Below are positions 16,018 to 22,941 of a stretch of 27,135 bases of DNA, one piece after another; position 1 is the first letter of the stretch, and every line of letters begins with the position of its first letter. The notes under the pieces were generated by a model. It saw nothing but the letters and a program-made list of their open reading frames with translations. It was not told the origin of the DNA and did no database searches. Both the position numbers and the translations under genes were made by a program. Location of the stretch: the NCBI GenBank assembly GCA_045617725.1, contig JAZLJD010000038.1, forward strand, positions 1 to 27,135. The letters are read 5' to 3'. Source of the stretch: JAZLJD01 sp045617725. GTDB taxonomy: Bacteria; Bacillota; Clostridia; Lachnospirales; Lachnospiraceae.

Positions 16018-16160
16018 TATAATATCCTTACAAAGGGGAAACAGAACTGAAGTTTAGTTCTCATACAGCATTAACAAATATAAGGGCTTGAAGTTGAAGA
16101 AGACAACTTTGTGACCGGTTGAATTCCGAAAGAGAGCGCTGGTTGTCGGAAAGGCATGTT
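16018..16160 (+). promoter_or_regulatory. -10 box and folded leader of the REC-only gene
   Basis: TATAAT lies at 16018-16023 without a clear -35 box. The leader of about 130 nt to the ATG at 16161 contains two small hairpins of the same design: AGAACT-7 nt-AGTTCT (about 16043-16061) and AAGTTG-7 nt-CAACTT (about 16091-16109). No known riboswitch was recognised. Confidence 0.35.
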
Positions 16161-16529
16161 ATGAAGATTGCTATATGCGACGATAACTTGATGCAACGAG
16201 AAATTCTTGAGGACCTGGTCCGAGAGTATCTTTCGGACCGGGAACTGGAAGCAACGGTTGAGTTGTTCGTGAATGGAGACGATCTCCTGAAGGCGGACGA
16301 GGAGAATGACGGATATGATGCGTATATCCTCGACATCATTATGCCGGGTACCAAAGGCATTGCTGTCGGCGGCGAGCTTCTGAAGCGTCCGAACCGCGGC
16401 AAGATTACTTACCTGACCGCAACCGTTTCCTTCACCGAAGAAGCAAGCACACAGCAGAATGTGACCTACCTGTTAAAGCCGGTATCGGCGGATAAACTGT
16501 TTGCCTTCCTCGACGACGCAATCAAATAA
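16161..16529 (+). CDS. single-domain response regulator (REC only)
   Basis: This 122-residue protein is a receiver domain without an output domain. It has Asp7-Asp8 (AICDDN), phosphoacceptor Asp58 (YILDIIMPG) and Lys in YLLKPVS. The sequence is close in pattern to the receiver of the LytTR regulator upstream (KITYLTA against KIIYLTA; LLKPVS against LLKPIG), suggesting duplication and loss of the LytTR domain. The frame is open upstream, but the ATG at 16161 has GGAAAGG about 8 bp before it and gives the usual REC beginning MKIAICDDN. An Hpt gene follows 12 bp downstream, so the two probably work as phosphate carriers like Spo0F or CheY-like shuttle proteins. Confidence 0.85.
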   Translation: MKIAICDDNLMQREILEDLVREYLSDRELEATVELFVNGDDLLKADEENDGYDAYILDIIMPGTKGIAVGGELLKRPNRGKITYLTATVSFTEEASTQQNVTYLLKPVSADKLFAFLDDAIK

Positions 16530-16541
16530 AGGAGACACAGT

Positions 16542-16895
16542 ATGGCAGTTGAAGATGTGTATCGCGCTTTAGGCGAAGACTATGACGAAGTCTTCCAACG
16601 TCTTGAGAAAGAAGAGCGCATCGGAAGATATCTTAACAGATTCGCTTCCGAGGATTATTTAAGCGAGATGCTTACGAAACTTGAGGAAAAAGATTATGCG
16701 GAAGCCTTTCGTATGATCCACTCCATCAAAGGCATGGGCATGAATATAGGAATGAGCAAATTATTCGGCGCGGCTGATGAGCTGTGCGAAGCACTTCGCT
16801 ACGGACCACCTCAGTGTGACATCACCGGAATGGTGGAAAAAGTTAAAAAAGAGTATGGCAGGGTAATCGAAGCCATCAAAGCACACAACAATTAA
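16542..16895 (+). CDS. stand-alone histidine phosphotransfer (Hpt) protein
   Basis: A helical protein of 117 residues with the Hpt signature IHSIKGMGMNIGMSKLFGAADELCEAL; His60 is the expected phosphate-accepting residue and the following Lys63-Gly64 are typical. It has no kinase domain, so it can only relay phosphate between receiver domains. It is preceded by AAGGAG and lies 12 bp after the REC-only gene. Partners are likely the REC domain of the hybrid kinase, the LytTR regulator or the REC-only protein. The hybrid kinase already has its own Hpt, making this one formally redundant. Confidence 0.88.
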   Translation: MAVEDVYRALGEDYDEVFQRLEKEERIGRYLNRFASEDYLSEMLTKLEEKDYAEAFRMIHSIKGMGMNIGMSKLFGAADELCEALRYGPPQCDITGMVEKVKKEYGRVIEAIKAHNN

Positions 16896-17013
16896 CATGG
16901 TTTTATTCAGGACATTGGCACTGCGGCGACTGACCTGATTAAAATAAAAAGTAACACAACTGAAACACCTAAGGGGAATTAATAAGTTAATTTTTTATAA
17001 GGGGGCATTAAAT

Positions 17014-17301
17014 ATGCAAGAAAGTAAAAAAGAAATCATCATCGGTATCAGTACAGTAATTAGCACAATCTTAGTAACCATCTTATCATTAGGTATGGTT
17101 AAAGCCGTAGTAAACAAGAGCTACGGTGCAGAAGCTATCATGGTAGCTGTATCCGCAGCATTGCTCGTTGGCTATTACGCAGTTCTGTTCGGACTTGATA
17201 AGAAGACTCAGTCCGCAGAAGCATCTGCTAAATCCAAGGCAGAAGCCGGAGACGAGTACGATGCATTGGTACAGTCCAAGCTCGAATACATGTCACTTTA
17301 A
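17014..17301 (+). CDS. small membrane protein with two predicted helices, unknown function
   Basis: The family is not recognised. The 95-residue product has two hydrophobic segments, about residues 7-32 (IIIGISTVISTILVTILSLG and onward) and 38-61 (AEAIMVAVSAALLVGYYAVLFGL), joined by a short loop with NKSYG. A hydrophilic tail of about 33 residues, rich in Ala, Ser, Lys and Glu, ends in EYMSL. There is no signal peptidase site. A GGGGG-containing ribosome binding site (17001-17005) and an intrinsic terminator at 17321 show it is a real gene. TTGGCA (16915-16920) and TAAAAT (16940-16945) could be its promoter but with a long 19-bp spacer. Following the phosphorelay genes, it might be a regulated target or a membrane partner of the kinase; that is inference. 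Confidence 0.75.
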   Translation: MQESKKEIIIGISTVISTILVTILSLGMVKAVVNKSYGAEAIMVAVSAALLVGYYAVLFGLDKKTQSAEASAKSKAEAGDEYDALVQSKLEYMSL

Positions 17302-17320
17302 TTACATAACTTACCGCAGA

Positions 17321-17356
17321 AAGAAGGACTCCGGTTTCCCCGGAGTCTTTTTCTTT
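17321..17356 (+). terminator. intrinsic terminator after the small membrane protein
   Basis: GACTCCGG and CCGGAGTC form an 8-bp stem with a TTTCC loop; TTTTTCTTT follows, and AAGAAG before the stem extends the pairing. Confidence 0.9.
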
Positions 17357-17405
17357 GGTGGCATTCTTTTTGGCACGGAGGCAAAAAAGAAAAATAAATT
17401 TGTTG

Positions 17406-17434
17406 TTGTCTTACGCGAAACGATAATGTATAAT
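17406..17434 (+). promoter_or_regulatory. promoter of the aminotransferase gene
   Basis: TTGTCT (17406-17411) and TATAAT (17429-17434) are 17 bp apart. The transcript would start near 17441, before the palindrome at 17455-17468. Confidence 0.65.
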
Positions 17435-17454
17435 ACTGAAATGTAAATCTGTAT

Positions 17455-17468
17455 TATTGTATACAATA
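17455..17468. promoter_or_regulatory. 14-bp palindromic operator candidate (TATTGTATACAATA)
   Basis: A perfect palindrome lies between the promoter and the start codon, where a bound protein would act as a roadblock. The same TTGTATACAA core occurs at 21457-21466 before gdhA. Similar palindromes are operators of GntR-family regulators; the actual regulator is not in the window. Confidence 0.5.
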
Positions 17469-17484
17469 GTTTGCGAGGTAGAAT

Positions 17485-18684
17485 ATGTCACTTAGTTTAT
17501 CAAGAAAAGCGTTACAGGTAAAACCGTCATCCACTCTGGCTATTACGGACAAGGCCAATCAGTTACGAAAGGCAGGCGTCGATGTAGTAGGCTTCGGAGC
17601 AGGAGAGCCGGATTTTAAAACTCCTTCCAATATTTGCGATGCAGCAATCGAGGCAATTAACAGTGGCTTTACGAAGTACACGGCAACTTCCGGTATTATG
17701 GAACTGAAGAAAGCAATCTGCGATAAGTTTGAACGCTTTAATCATTTGCATTACGAACCGAACCAGATTGTAATTTCAAATGGCGGTAAGCATGCACTTT
17801 CCAATATCTTTGATGCTATCTTAAATCCGGGCGATGAGGTTTTAATTCCCTGTCCGTACTGGCTTTCCTATCCTGAGATGGTTAAGCTTTCGGATGGCGT
17901 TCCCGTATTTATCACCGGCGTTAAGGAGCATGACTACAAGGTTACAGCAGCACAGATCGAGGCAGCAATCACGGACAAGACGAAAGCGCTTGTTCTGAAT
18001 ACACCGAACAATCCGACCGGTATGATTTACACCGAGGAGGAACTTCGTGCAATCGCAGATGTCGTTGTTAAAAAGGACATCTACGTAGTAGCAGATGAGA
18101 TGTACGAATACCTGATTTACGGTGAGGAGAAGCATGTCAGCATCGCTTCCTTCAATGAGGAAATTTATGCAAGAACCATTACCTGCTCCGGTCTTTCAAA
18201 GAGCTATGCAATGACCGGCTGGCGTATCGGTTATGCAGCTGCAACTCCGCAGATTGCCAAACTTATGAGCTCAATCCAGTCTCATGCAACCTCGAATCCG
18301 AACTCCGTAGCCCAGAAGGCTGCTTTGGAAGCATTGACAGGACCGCAGGAGGCCGTTGAGACGATGCGTCAGGAATTCGCCAAGAGACGTGATTTCATGT
18401 ACAAGACCGTTTCCGAAATGCCTTACGTAAGCTGCGTTGAGCCGAAGGGTGCTTTCTATGTATTTATCGATGTAACCAAGGCTCTTGAACTTAAGTACAA
18501 GGGCGAGGTTCTTGACAATACCTCCAAGCTGGCAGATGCCCTGCTTACCGATTATGCGGTAGCGGTTGTACCCTGTGGGGATTTCGGATGTCCGAATCAC
18601 ATTCGCCTTTCCTATGCCATCAGCATTGAACAGATCGAGAAGGGACTGAACCGTATCAAGGAGTTCTTGGGCAGTCTGGAATAA
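17485..18684 (+). CDS. class I pyridoxal-phosphate aminotransferase, aspartate aminotransferase-like
   Basis: The enzyme is expected to move the amino group between aspartate (or a similar amino acid) and 2-oxoglutarate. It belongs to fold type I, subgroup I-gamma, like Bacillus AspB. Seen are GFGAGEPDFKTP at the N-terminus, TSGIMELKKAI, NGGKHALSN for cofactor phosphate, NTPNNPTGMIY, VADEMYEYLIY and the Schiff-base Lys239 in SGLSKSYAMTGWRIGY. Arg in HIRLSYA near the C-terminus binds the substrate carboxylate. At 399 residues the length is normal. A GAGGTAG site precedes ATG. The gene stands alone between a promoter and a terminator. aspB or patA are possible names; substrate cannot be fixed from sequence. 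Confidence 0.9.
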   Translation: MSLSLSRKALQVKPSSTLAITDKANQLRKAGVDVVGFGAGEPDFKTPSNICDAAIEAINSGFTKYTATSGIMELKKAICDKFERFNHLHYEPNQIVISNGGKHALSNIFDAILNPGDEVLIPCPYWLSYPEMVKLSDGVPVFITGVKEHDYKVTAAQIEAAITDKTKALVLNTPNNPTGMIYTEEELRAIADVVVKKDIYVVADEMYEYLIYGEEKHVSIASFNEEIYARTITCSGLSKSYAMTGWRIGYAAATPQIAKLMSSIQSHATSNPNSVAQKAALEALTGPQEAVETMRQEFAKRRDFMYKTVSEMPYVSCVEPKGAFYVFIDVTKALELKYKGEVLDNTSKLADALLTDYAVAVVPCGDFGCPNHIRLSYAISIEQIEKGLNRIKEFLGSLE

Positions 18685-18737
18685 AGTTGTCATAATTCAC
18701 ATACAACATGTTATTTATGTAAATTAAAAAAATTTTT

Positions 18738-18770
18738 AGCGGGCCAAAAATAATTTTGACCCGCTTTTTT
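18738..18770 (+). terminator. intrinsic terminator of the aminotransferase gene
   Basis: AGCGGG pairs with CCCGCT; after one mismatch CAAAA pairs with TTTTG around an ATAA loop. Six T follow the stem. Confidence 0.9.
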
Positions 18771-18867
18771 ACTACATTTAGGCAGACACGTTATGTCGAC
18801 TTCCGATATCTTGTAGAAATGATACAAAACGGGTGGTATTTAATGAAAAACACTGAAAAAATGGCAT

Positions 18868-18896
18868 TTGCATTTCAAAAAGAAGCCGTATATAAT
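18868..18896 (+). promoter_or_regulatory. promoter of the recombinase gene
   Basis: TTGCAT (18868-18873), 17 bp, TATAAT (18891-18896). It shows that the open frame upstream of about 18903 is not translated as part of the recombinase. A small hairpin GACAC-TTAGG-GTGTC (18908-18922) is at the transcript start. Confidence 0.7.
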
Positions 18897-18954
18897 GACA
18901 ATTACGCGACACTTAGGGTGTCATAATATTTCTTTGGGGATGGTTAAATTTTGT

Positions 18955-19845
18955 ATGGAACAGCAGATTGAAGCTTTCATGGCTTATTTACATAATGTTA
19001 AGCATACCTCCAATAATACGGAGATGTCTTACCGGCGTGATCTCAGAAAGCTGACAGATTATTTTAAGAGCATCGGCCTTAAGGACATGAGTGAGGTCAA
19101 GGCAGAGCATTTAGCTGCTTATATGAAGAATATGCAGGACATGCATTTCGCACCTGCATCGATATCGCGTACAATCGCTGCTACCAAGGCACTGTATCAT
19201 TTCATGGTCAGTGAGGGGATGGTAGCTGAGGATTTGTCGATTGCTCTAAAGGCACCTAAGGTAGAGAAGAAGATGCCTGAAATCCTGAGCACGGAGGAGG
19301 TTGTTTCCCTCCTTGAGCAGCCGGGGAACGGCAGCGACAAGGAAATCCGCGACAAGGCCATGTTGGAGCTTTTGTATGCTACCGGTATTCGTGTTACGGA
19401 GCTCATTACGCTGCGCCTTTCCGATGTGAACCTGCAGATGAGCTTTATCCTGTGCCATGATGCCAAAAAGGAACGTATCATTCCTTTCAATACGGAAGCC
19501 AAGCTTGCCATACTCAATTACCTTGAAGTTCGTGCAAGAATGATTGAAGACGGCGGCGGGGAAGATACGGATATTCTGTTCGTGAACTGCTCCGGCGTTC
19601 CGATGAGCCGTCAGGGCTTTTGGAAGCTTATTAAGTATTATGCACGTAAGGCAGGCATCACAGCCGATATTACACCGCATACCTTAAGACATTCCTTCGC
19701 GGCACATCTTGTTGAGAACGGTGCGGATTTAAAGAGTGTACAGGAGATGCTTGGACATTCCGATATTTCAACCACGCAGATTTATGCCAATATGAATCAT
19801 AATCATATCCGCGAGGTATACCAGAAGTCACATCCGAGAAATTAA
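18955..19845 (+). CDS. tyrosine recombinase, XerC/XerD-like
   Basis: The protein would cut and rejoin DNA at specific sites, in the Xer group resolving chromosome dimers at dif. From ATG 18955 it has 296 residues, close to the length usual for XerD. The N-terminal SAM-like DNA-binding domain (about 1-85) has NNTEMSYRRDLRKLTDYF. All catalytic residues are present: Arg146 (TGIRVTEL), Lys172 (KKERIIPF), His242 and Arg245 (HTLRHSF), His268 (LGHSDI) and the nucleophile Tyr277 (TTQIYANM). Their spacing follows E. coli XerD with an offset of two. ATG at 18940 (adding MVKFC) is an alternative start; GGGG at 18936-18939 fits 18955 only loosely. It has its own promoter and terminator. Xer or another chromosomal recombinase cannot be separated without a genome-wide view. 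Confidence 0.88.
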   Translation: MEQQIEAFMAYLHNVKHTSNNTEMSYRRDLRKLTDYFKSIGLKDMSEVKAEHLAAYMKNMQDMHFAPASISRTIAATKALYHFMVSEGMVAEDLSIALKAPKVEKKMPEILSTEEVVSLLEQPGNGSDKEIRDKAMLELLYATGIRVTELITLRLSDVNLQMSFILCHDAKKERIIPFNTEAKLAILNYLEVRARMIEDGGGEDTDILFVNCSGVPMSRQGFWKLIKYYARKAGITADITPHTLRHSFAAHLVENGADLKSVQEMLGHSDISTTQIYANMNHNHIREVYQKSHPRN

Positions 19846-19860
19846 TACAGTAAAATGCAC

Positions 19861-19898
19861 GGCCTCATTCCAAAGTATGGAGTGGGGCTTTTCTTTTT
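19861..19898 (+). terminator. intrinsic terminator of the recombinase gene
   Basis: GCCTCATTCC pairs with GGAGTGGGGC (two G-U pairs) around AAAGTAT, followed by TTTTCTTTTT. Confidence 0.85.
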
Positions 19899-19911
19899 GG
19901 CAGGGAGAACA

Positions 19912-19925
19912 TACTACATGTAGTA
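19912..19925. promoter_or_regulatory. 14-bp perfect palindrome upstream of the tRNA promoter
   Basis: TACTACATGTAGTA is fully self-complementary and lies about 20 bp upstream of the -35 box at 19944. It could be a protein-binding site, or it may be incidental. No regulator is known. Confidence 0.35.
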
Positions 19926-19943
19926 GTTTAGATGGGAAATAGG

Positions 19944-19972
19944 TTTACATGAAGCCATATCTATGGTATTAT
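19944..19972 (+). promoter_or_regulatory. promoter of tRNA-Arg and the SH3 protein gene
   Basis: TTTACA (19944-19949), 17 bp, TATTAT (19967-19972). Transcription would begin about 12 nt before the tRNA. Confidence 0.7.
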
Positions 19973-19990
19973 ATCAGTGGTTTTAAAGTC

Positions 19991-20062
19991 GCACCTGTAG
20001 TCTAATGGATAGAACGAAGGCCTCCGACGCCTTTAATGCAGGTTCGATTCCTGTCGGGTGCA
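19991..20062 (+). tRNA. tRNA-Arg, anticodon CCG
   Basis: The 72-nt sequence folds as a cloverleaf. The acceptor GCACCTG pairs with CGGGTGC, leaving discriminator A at 20062. The D arm contains the TAATGGATAG segment. The anticodon stem AAGGC/GCCTT holds loop CTCCGAC, so the anticodon is CCG and reads CGG (Arg). The T arm has GCAGG, loop TTCGATT and CCTGT. CCA is not encoded and must be added by the enzyme. No convincing terminator follows before the protein gene at 20103. Confidence 0.95.
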
Positions 20063-20102
20063 TATAATCCGTAGTCCGGTTTTTGAAAGGTACGGTTGAC
20101 AC

Positions 20103-21350
20103 ATGAGTACAGCTGAAGTTTACAGACGTAGAAGGGGTAGAGGCATAGCATTTCGTGTAGGGGAATGGATGGCAGAGTATCGTAAAACGATACTCTCTTT
20201 GTTGTTCTTTCTGATCCTTGCAGGTGCCTGTGTTTGGTTCTACATATTCTTTTCTACCAGTGATGCGATGAAGAATGCCGTAATCATTGAAGAACCGGAA
20301 GTGCCGCTTATGAGCATTTCGCTTTCGGAAGGAAATATTTCCATTCCGGTTCCGAAGCTCACGACGGATATACCGGAGGAAATCAGTAACACGATTCTGA
20401 CTTACTATACGGCCTTGGCTGAAGGCGATATGGATGTAATCCAGGAGCTGCGGCCGGAAGTAACGGATGTGGAGCTGCTTTTTTATAACGAACGGAGCAA
20501 CTTTATTGAAGCCTATAACAATATTGTGATTTATGCGGTGCCGGGACTTGCGGAAACAGACTATGTTACGTTTGTAACGGCGGATACCCAAATCAAGGAT
20601 ATTGAGACGCTGGCGCCGGAACTCAGCACTTTATACATTCATAAGAGCTATACCGGCAGGTATCTTGTATATGACGGTGAATCCGGACTGAATTCCGATT
20701 ATGAGAGTTATATCAGTTCCATGTGTGAGCTTGAGGAAGTAAACGATCTGTTTACAAAGGTTTGGGTTACTTACACGGATGCGATTGATGCGAATCCGGC
20801 CCTCAATGATTTCCTGGCGAATTTCCCCGAGAAGCTTCAGAATTCCGTCGGACGCGAGCTGGCCAAGCTCGAAATCCTGAATGCCGAAATCGAAGGCAAG
20901 AAGCCCGGAGAGGACGATATCAGTTCCACACCTGAGACAATCAACCGAAATGAAATCGTCAAGACCACTACAACGGTGAATGTACGTAAGTCGGATTCCG
21001 CTACGGCGGATTGCCTGGGTCAGGCAACGAAGGGCACACAGCTCACCCGTGTGGAGGACAAGGCCAATGGCTGGAGCCGTATTATTTACCAGGGCGGTGA
21101 GGCATTCATAAAGAGCTGTTATCTGGAAGTCGTGGAGACTGTTTCCGATGTGAAGATCATCGGTTCCGTAACCGCTGACAAGGTAGTAAATGTCCGTGCA
21201 GATGCATCCACGGCAGCCAATAAAGTCGGTATTGCATATCCCGGTCAGACCTTCGAGCTGATTGGCGAGACTGACGGCTGGTGTAAGGTTATCTTCGAGG
21301 ATGTGGCAGCTTATATCAAAGGCGAGTACCTTACCATAACGAAATATTGA
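20103..21350 (+). CDS. membrane-anchored protein with two C-terminal SH3 domains
   Basis: A 415-residue protein likely facing outward and acting at the cell wall. After a basic N-terminus (YRRRRGRG) there is one membrane helix, about residues 35-57, without a cleavage site, so it should stay anchored. A middle region (about 75-280) is not recognised; ISNTILTYYTALAEGDMDVI suggests an NTF2-like or helical stalk part. Two bacterial SH3 domains follow, about 289-345 (TTTVNVRKSDS... GWSRIIYQGGEAFIKSCYLEV) and 355-413 (KVVNVRADAST... GWCKVIFEDVAAYIKGEYLTI). Such domains bind peptidoglycan or peptides. A GAAAGG site is about 12 bp upstream of ATG. The gene begins 40 bp after the tRNA and seems to share its promoter. 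No catalytic domain was seen. Confidence 0.82.
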   Translation: MSTAEVYRRRRGRGIAFRVGEWMAEYRKTILSLLFFLILAGACVWFYIFFSTSDAMKNAVIIEEPEVPLMSISLSEGNISIPVPKLTTDIPEEISNTILTYYTALAEGDMDVIQELRPEVTDVELLFYNERSNFIEAYNNIVIYAVPGLAETDYVTFVTADTQIKDIETLAPELSTLYIHKSYTGRYLVYDGESGLNSDYESYISSMCELEEVNDLFTKVWVTYTDAIDANPALNDFLANFPEKLQNSVGRELAKLEILNAEIEGKKPGEDDISSTPETINRNEIVKTTTTVNVRKSDSATADCLGQATKGTQLTRVEDKANGWSRIIYQGGEAFIKSCYLEVVETVSDVKIIGSVTADKVVNVRADASTAANKVGIAYPGQTFELIGETDGWCKVIFEDVAAYIKGEYLTITKY

Positions 21351-21358
21351 TGATTTAT

Positions 21359-21421
21359 GACGCAGCACCATGAAATGTCCGTTCCGAACCGGAAGACAGG
21401 CATGGGAGCTGCGTCTTTTTT
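21359..21421 (+). terminator. long interrupted terminator hairpin
   Basis: GACGCAGC (21359-21366) pairs with GCTGCGTC (21408-21415), then CCATG with CATGG, TGTC with GACA and TTCCG with CGGAA, separated by small bulges and topped by an AAC loop. Six T follow. The stem is much longer than a usual terminator. Confidence 0.85.
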
Positions 21422-21456
21422 GTCATCACAGGCTAGCATTTTAGAACTTTGCATAA

Positions 21457-21466
21457 TTGTATACAA
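21457..21466. promoter_or_regulatory. palindromic operator candidate (TTGTATACAA) before gdhA
   Basis: A perfect 10-bp palindrome sits five bases upstream of the gdhA -35 box. It repeats the core of the palindrome at 17455-17468. The position suits an activator or a repressor touching the -35 box. Confidence 0.5.
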
Positions 21467-21471
21467 AATGA

Positions 21472-21501
21472 TTGACAAGACAAAAAGTACTGTTATATAC
21501 T
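21472..21501 (+). promoter_or_regulatory. gdhA promoter
   Basis: TTGACA is at 21472-21477. The -10 box is TATATA (21494-21499, spacer 16) or TATACT (21496-21501, spacer 18). The leader holds a small hairpin TATAGG-TGGAC-CCTATA just before the ribosome binding site. Confidence 0.7.
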
Positions 21502-21548
21502 TTTTTCGTTGTAATATAGGTGGACCCTATAAAATGGAGGAAATGAAT

Positions 21549-22883
21549 ATGTCATATGTTGATGAAGTGATTGAGAAAGTGGTTCGTGAGAACCCGGCTC
21601 AGCCTGAATTCCATCAGGCAGTAAAGGAAGTATTAAACTCCCTTCGCGTAGTAATTGAAGCAAATGAAGAAGCATATCGTAAAGATGCACTTCTTGAAAG
21701 AATGGTAAATCCCGAGAGACAGATTATTTTCCGCGTTCCCTGGGTAGACGATAAGGGTCAGGTTCAGGTAAATACCGGATATCGTGTACAGTTTAACAGC
21801 GCAATCGGACCTTACAAGGGTGGTATCCGTCTTCATCCTTCCGTAAATTTAGGTATCATTAAGTTCCTCGGATTCGAGCAGGTATTCAAGAATTCCCTTA
21901 CAGGCCTTCCCATCGGTGGTGGCAAGGGTGGTTCCGACTTTGATCCGAAGGGCAAGTCTGACAGAGAAGTAATGGCATTCTGCCAGAGCTTCATCACAGA
22001 ACTTTACAAATACATCGGAGCTGATACGGACGTTCCTGCCGGTGACATCGGAACCGGAGCAAGAGAGATCGGATTTATGTTCGGTCAGTACAAGCGTATC
22101 CGCGACGTATACGAAGGTGTTCTTACCGGTAAGGGTCTTTCCTACGGTGGTTCCCTTGCAAGAAAGGAAGCTACCGGTTTCGGTCTTCTTTACTTAACCA
22201 GAGAGATGCTTAAGACCAACGGCATCGACATCGCAGGCAAGACTGTTGCAGTTTCCGGTGCCGGTAATGTTGCAACCTATGCAATCGTAAAGGCTCAGGA
22301 GATGGGCGCCAAAGTAGTAACCTGCTCCGATTCCACCGGTTGGGTTTACGATCCCGACGGAATCGATGTTGCTGCTCTTAAGGAAATCAAGGAAGTTAAG
22401 AGAGCAAGACTTACCGAGTACAAGAACTACAGACCGAATTCCGAATACCATGAAGGCAAGGGTGTATGGTCTGTTAAGGTTGATATCGCACTTCCCTGTG
22501 CAACACAGAATGAGCTTTTGCTTGACGATGCCAAGGCACTGGTTGCTAACGGCGTAATCGCAGTATGCGAGGGTGCCAATATGCCCACTTCCTTAGAGGC
22601 AACTGAGTACTTACAGGCCAATAAAGTACTGTTTGTTCCCGGCAAGGCTGCCAATGCAGGTGGTGTAGCTACTTCCGCACTTGAGATGAGCCAGAACTCC
22701 GAGAGACTTTCCTGGTCCTTCGAAGAAGTAGATCAGAAGCTTCAGGGAATCATGGTTAACATCTTTAAGAACCTTGATGCAGCTGCCAAAAAGTACGGTA
22801 TGGAGGGCAACTATGTTGCAGGTGCCAATATCGCAGGCTTTGAGAAGGTTGCAGATGCCATGAAGGCTCAGGGTATTGTATAA
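21549..22883 (+). CDS. gdhA: NADP-type glutamate dehydrogenase
   Basis: The enzyme makes glutamate from 2-oxoglutarate and ammonium, mainly in assimilation. From ATG 21549 it has 444 residues, the length of the hexameric GdhA group. Family segments are FRVPWVDDKGQVQVNTGYRVQFNSAIGPYKGGIR, the catalytic region GLPIGGGKGGSDFDPKGKSDREVMAFC, PAGDIGTGAREIGFMFG, the nucleotide-binding VAVSGAGNVATYA, and GANMPTS with PGKAANAGGVA. The open frame reaches back through the promoter, but GGAGGAA at 21536-21542 points to 21549 (or ATG at 21543). The gene is alone between its promoter and a terminator. The coenzyme choice is inferred from group membership. The codon use is biased to favoured codons, as in highly expressed genes. 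Confidence 0.95.
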   Translation: MSYVDEVIEKVVRENPAQPEFHQAVKEVLNSLRVVIEANEEAYRKDALLERMVNPERQIIFRVPWVDDKGQVQVNTGYRVQFNSAIGPYKGGIRLHPSVNLGIIKFLGFEQVFKNSLTGLPIGGGKGGSDFDPKGKSDREVMAFCQSFITELYKYIGADTDVPAGDIGTGAREIGFMFGQYKRIRDVYEGVLTGKGLSYGGSLARKEATGFGLLYLTREMLKTNGIDIAGKTVAVSGAGNVATYAIVKAQEMGAKVVTCSDSTGWVYDPDGIDVAALKEIKEVKRARLTEYKNYRPNSEYHEGKGVWSVKVDIALPCATQNELLLDDAKALVANGVIAVCEGANMPTSLEATEYLQANKVLFVPGKAANAGGVATSALEMSQNSERLSWSFEEVDQKLQGIMVNIFKNLDAAAKKYGMEGNYVAGANIAGFEKVADAMKAQGIV

Positions 22884-22904
22884 TCCCACTTAAGTTTGAA
22901 TCGG

Positions 22905-22938
22905 AAGAACTCACGTCTTTATGATGTGAGTTCTTTTT
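22905..22938 (+). terminator. intrinsic terminator of gdhA
   Basis: AAGAACTCAC pairs perfectly with GTGAGTTCTT around an 11-nt loop and is followed by a T run. Confidence 0.92.
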
Positions 22939-22941
22939 ATG

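Noticed and set aside
16119..16160. Fourteen extra residues on the REC-only protein
   Set aside because: The extension lacks similarity to receiver domains, while ATG 16161 has a good site and typical start.
17168..17446. 92-codon open frame overlapping the small membrane protein gene
   Set aside because: It runs through an intrinsic terminator and the next promoter, without a ribosome binding site.
18843..18926. 27-codon open frame after GGGTGG before the recombinase
   Set aside because: It spans the TTGCAT/TATAAT promoter of the recombinase gene and has no recognisable product; possible but unsupported.
21357..21548. Upstream extension of gdhA
   Set aside because: It contains the preceding terminator, the palindrome and the gdhA promoter.
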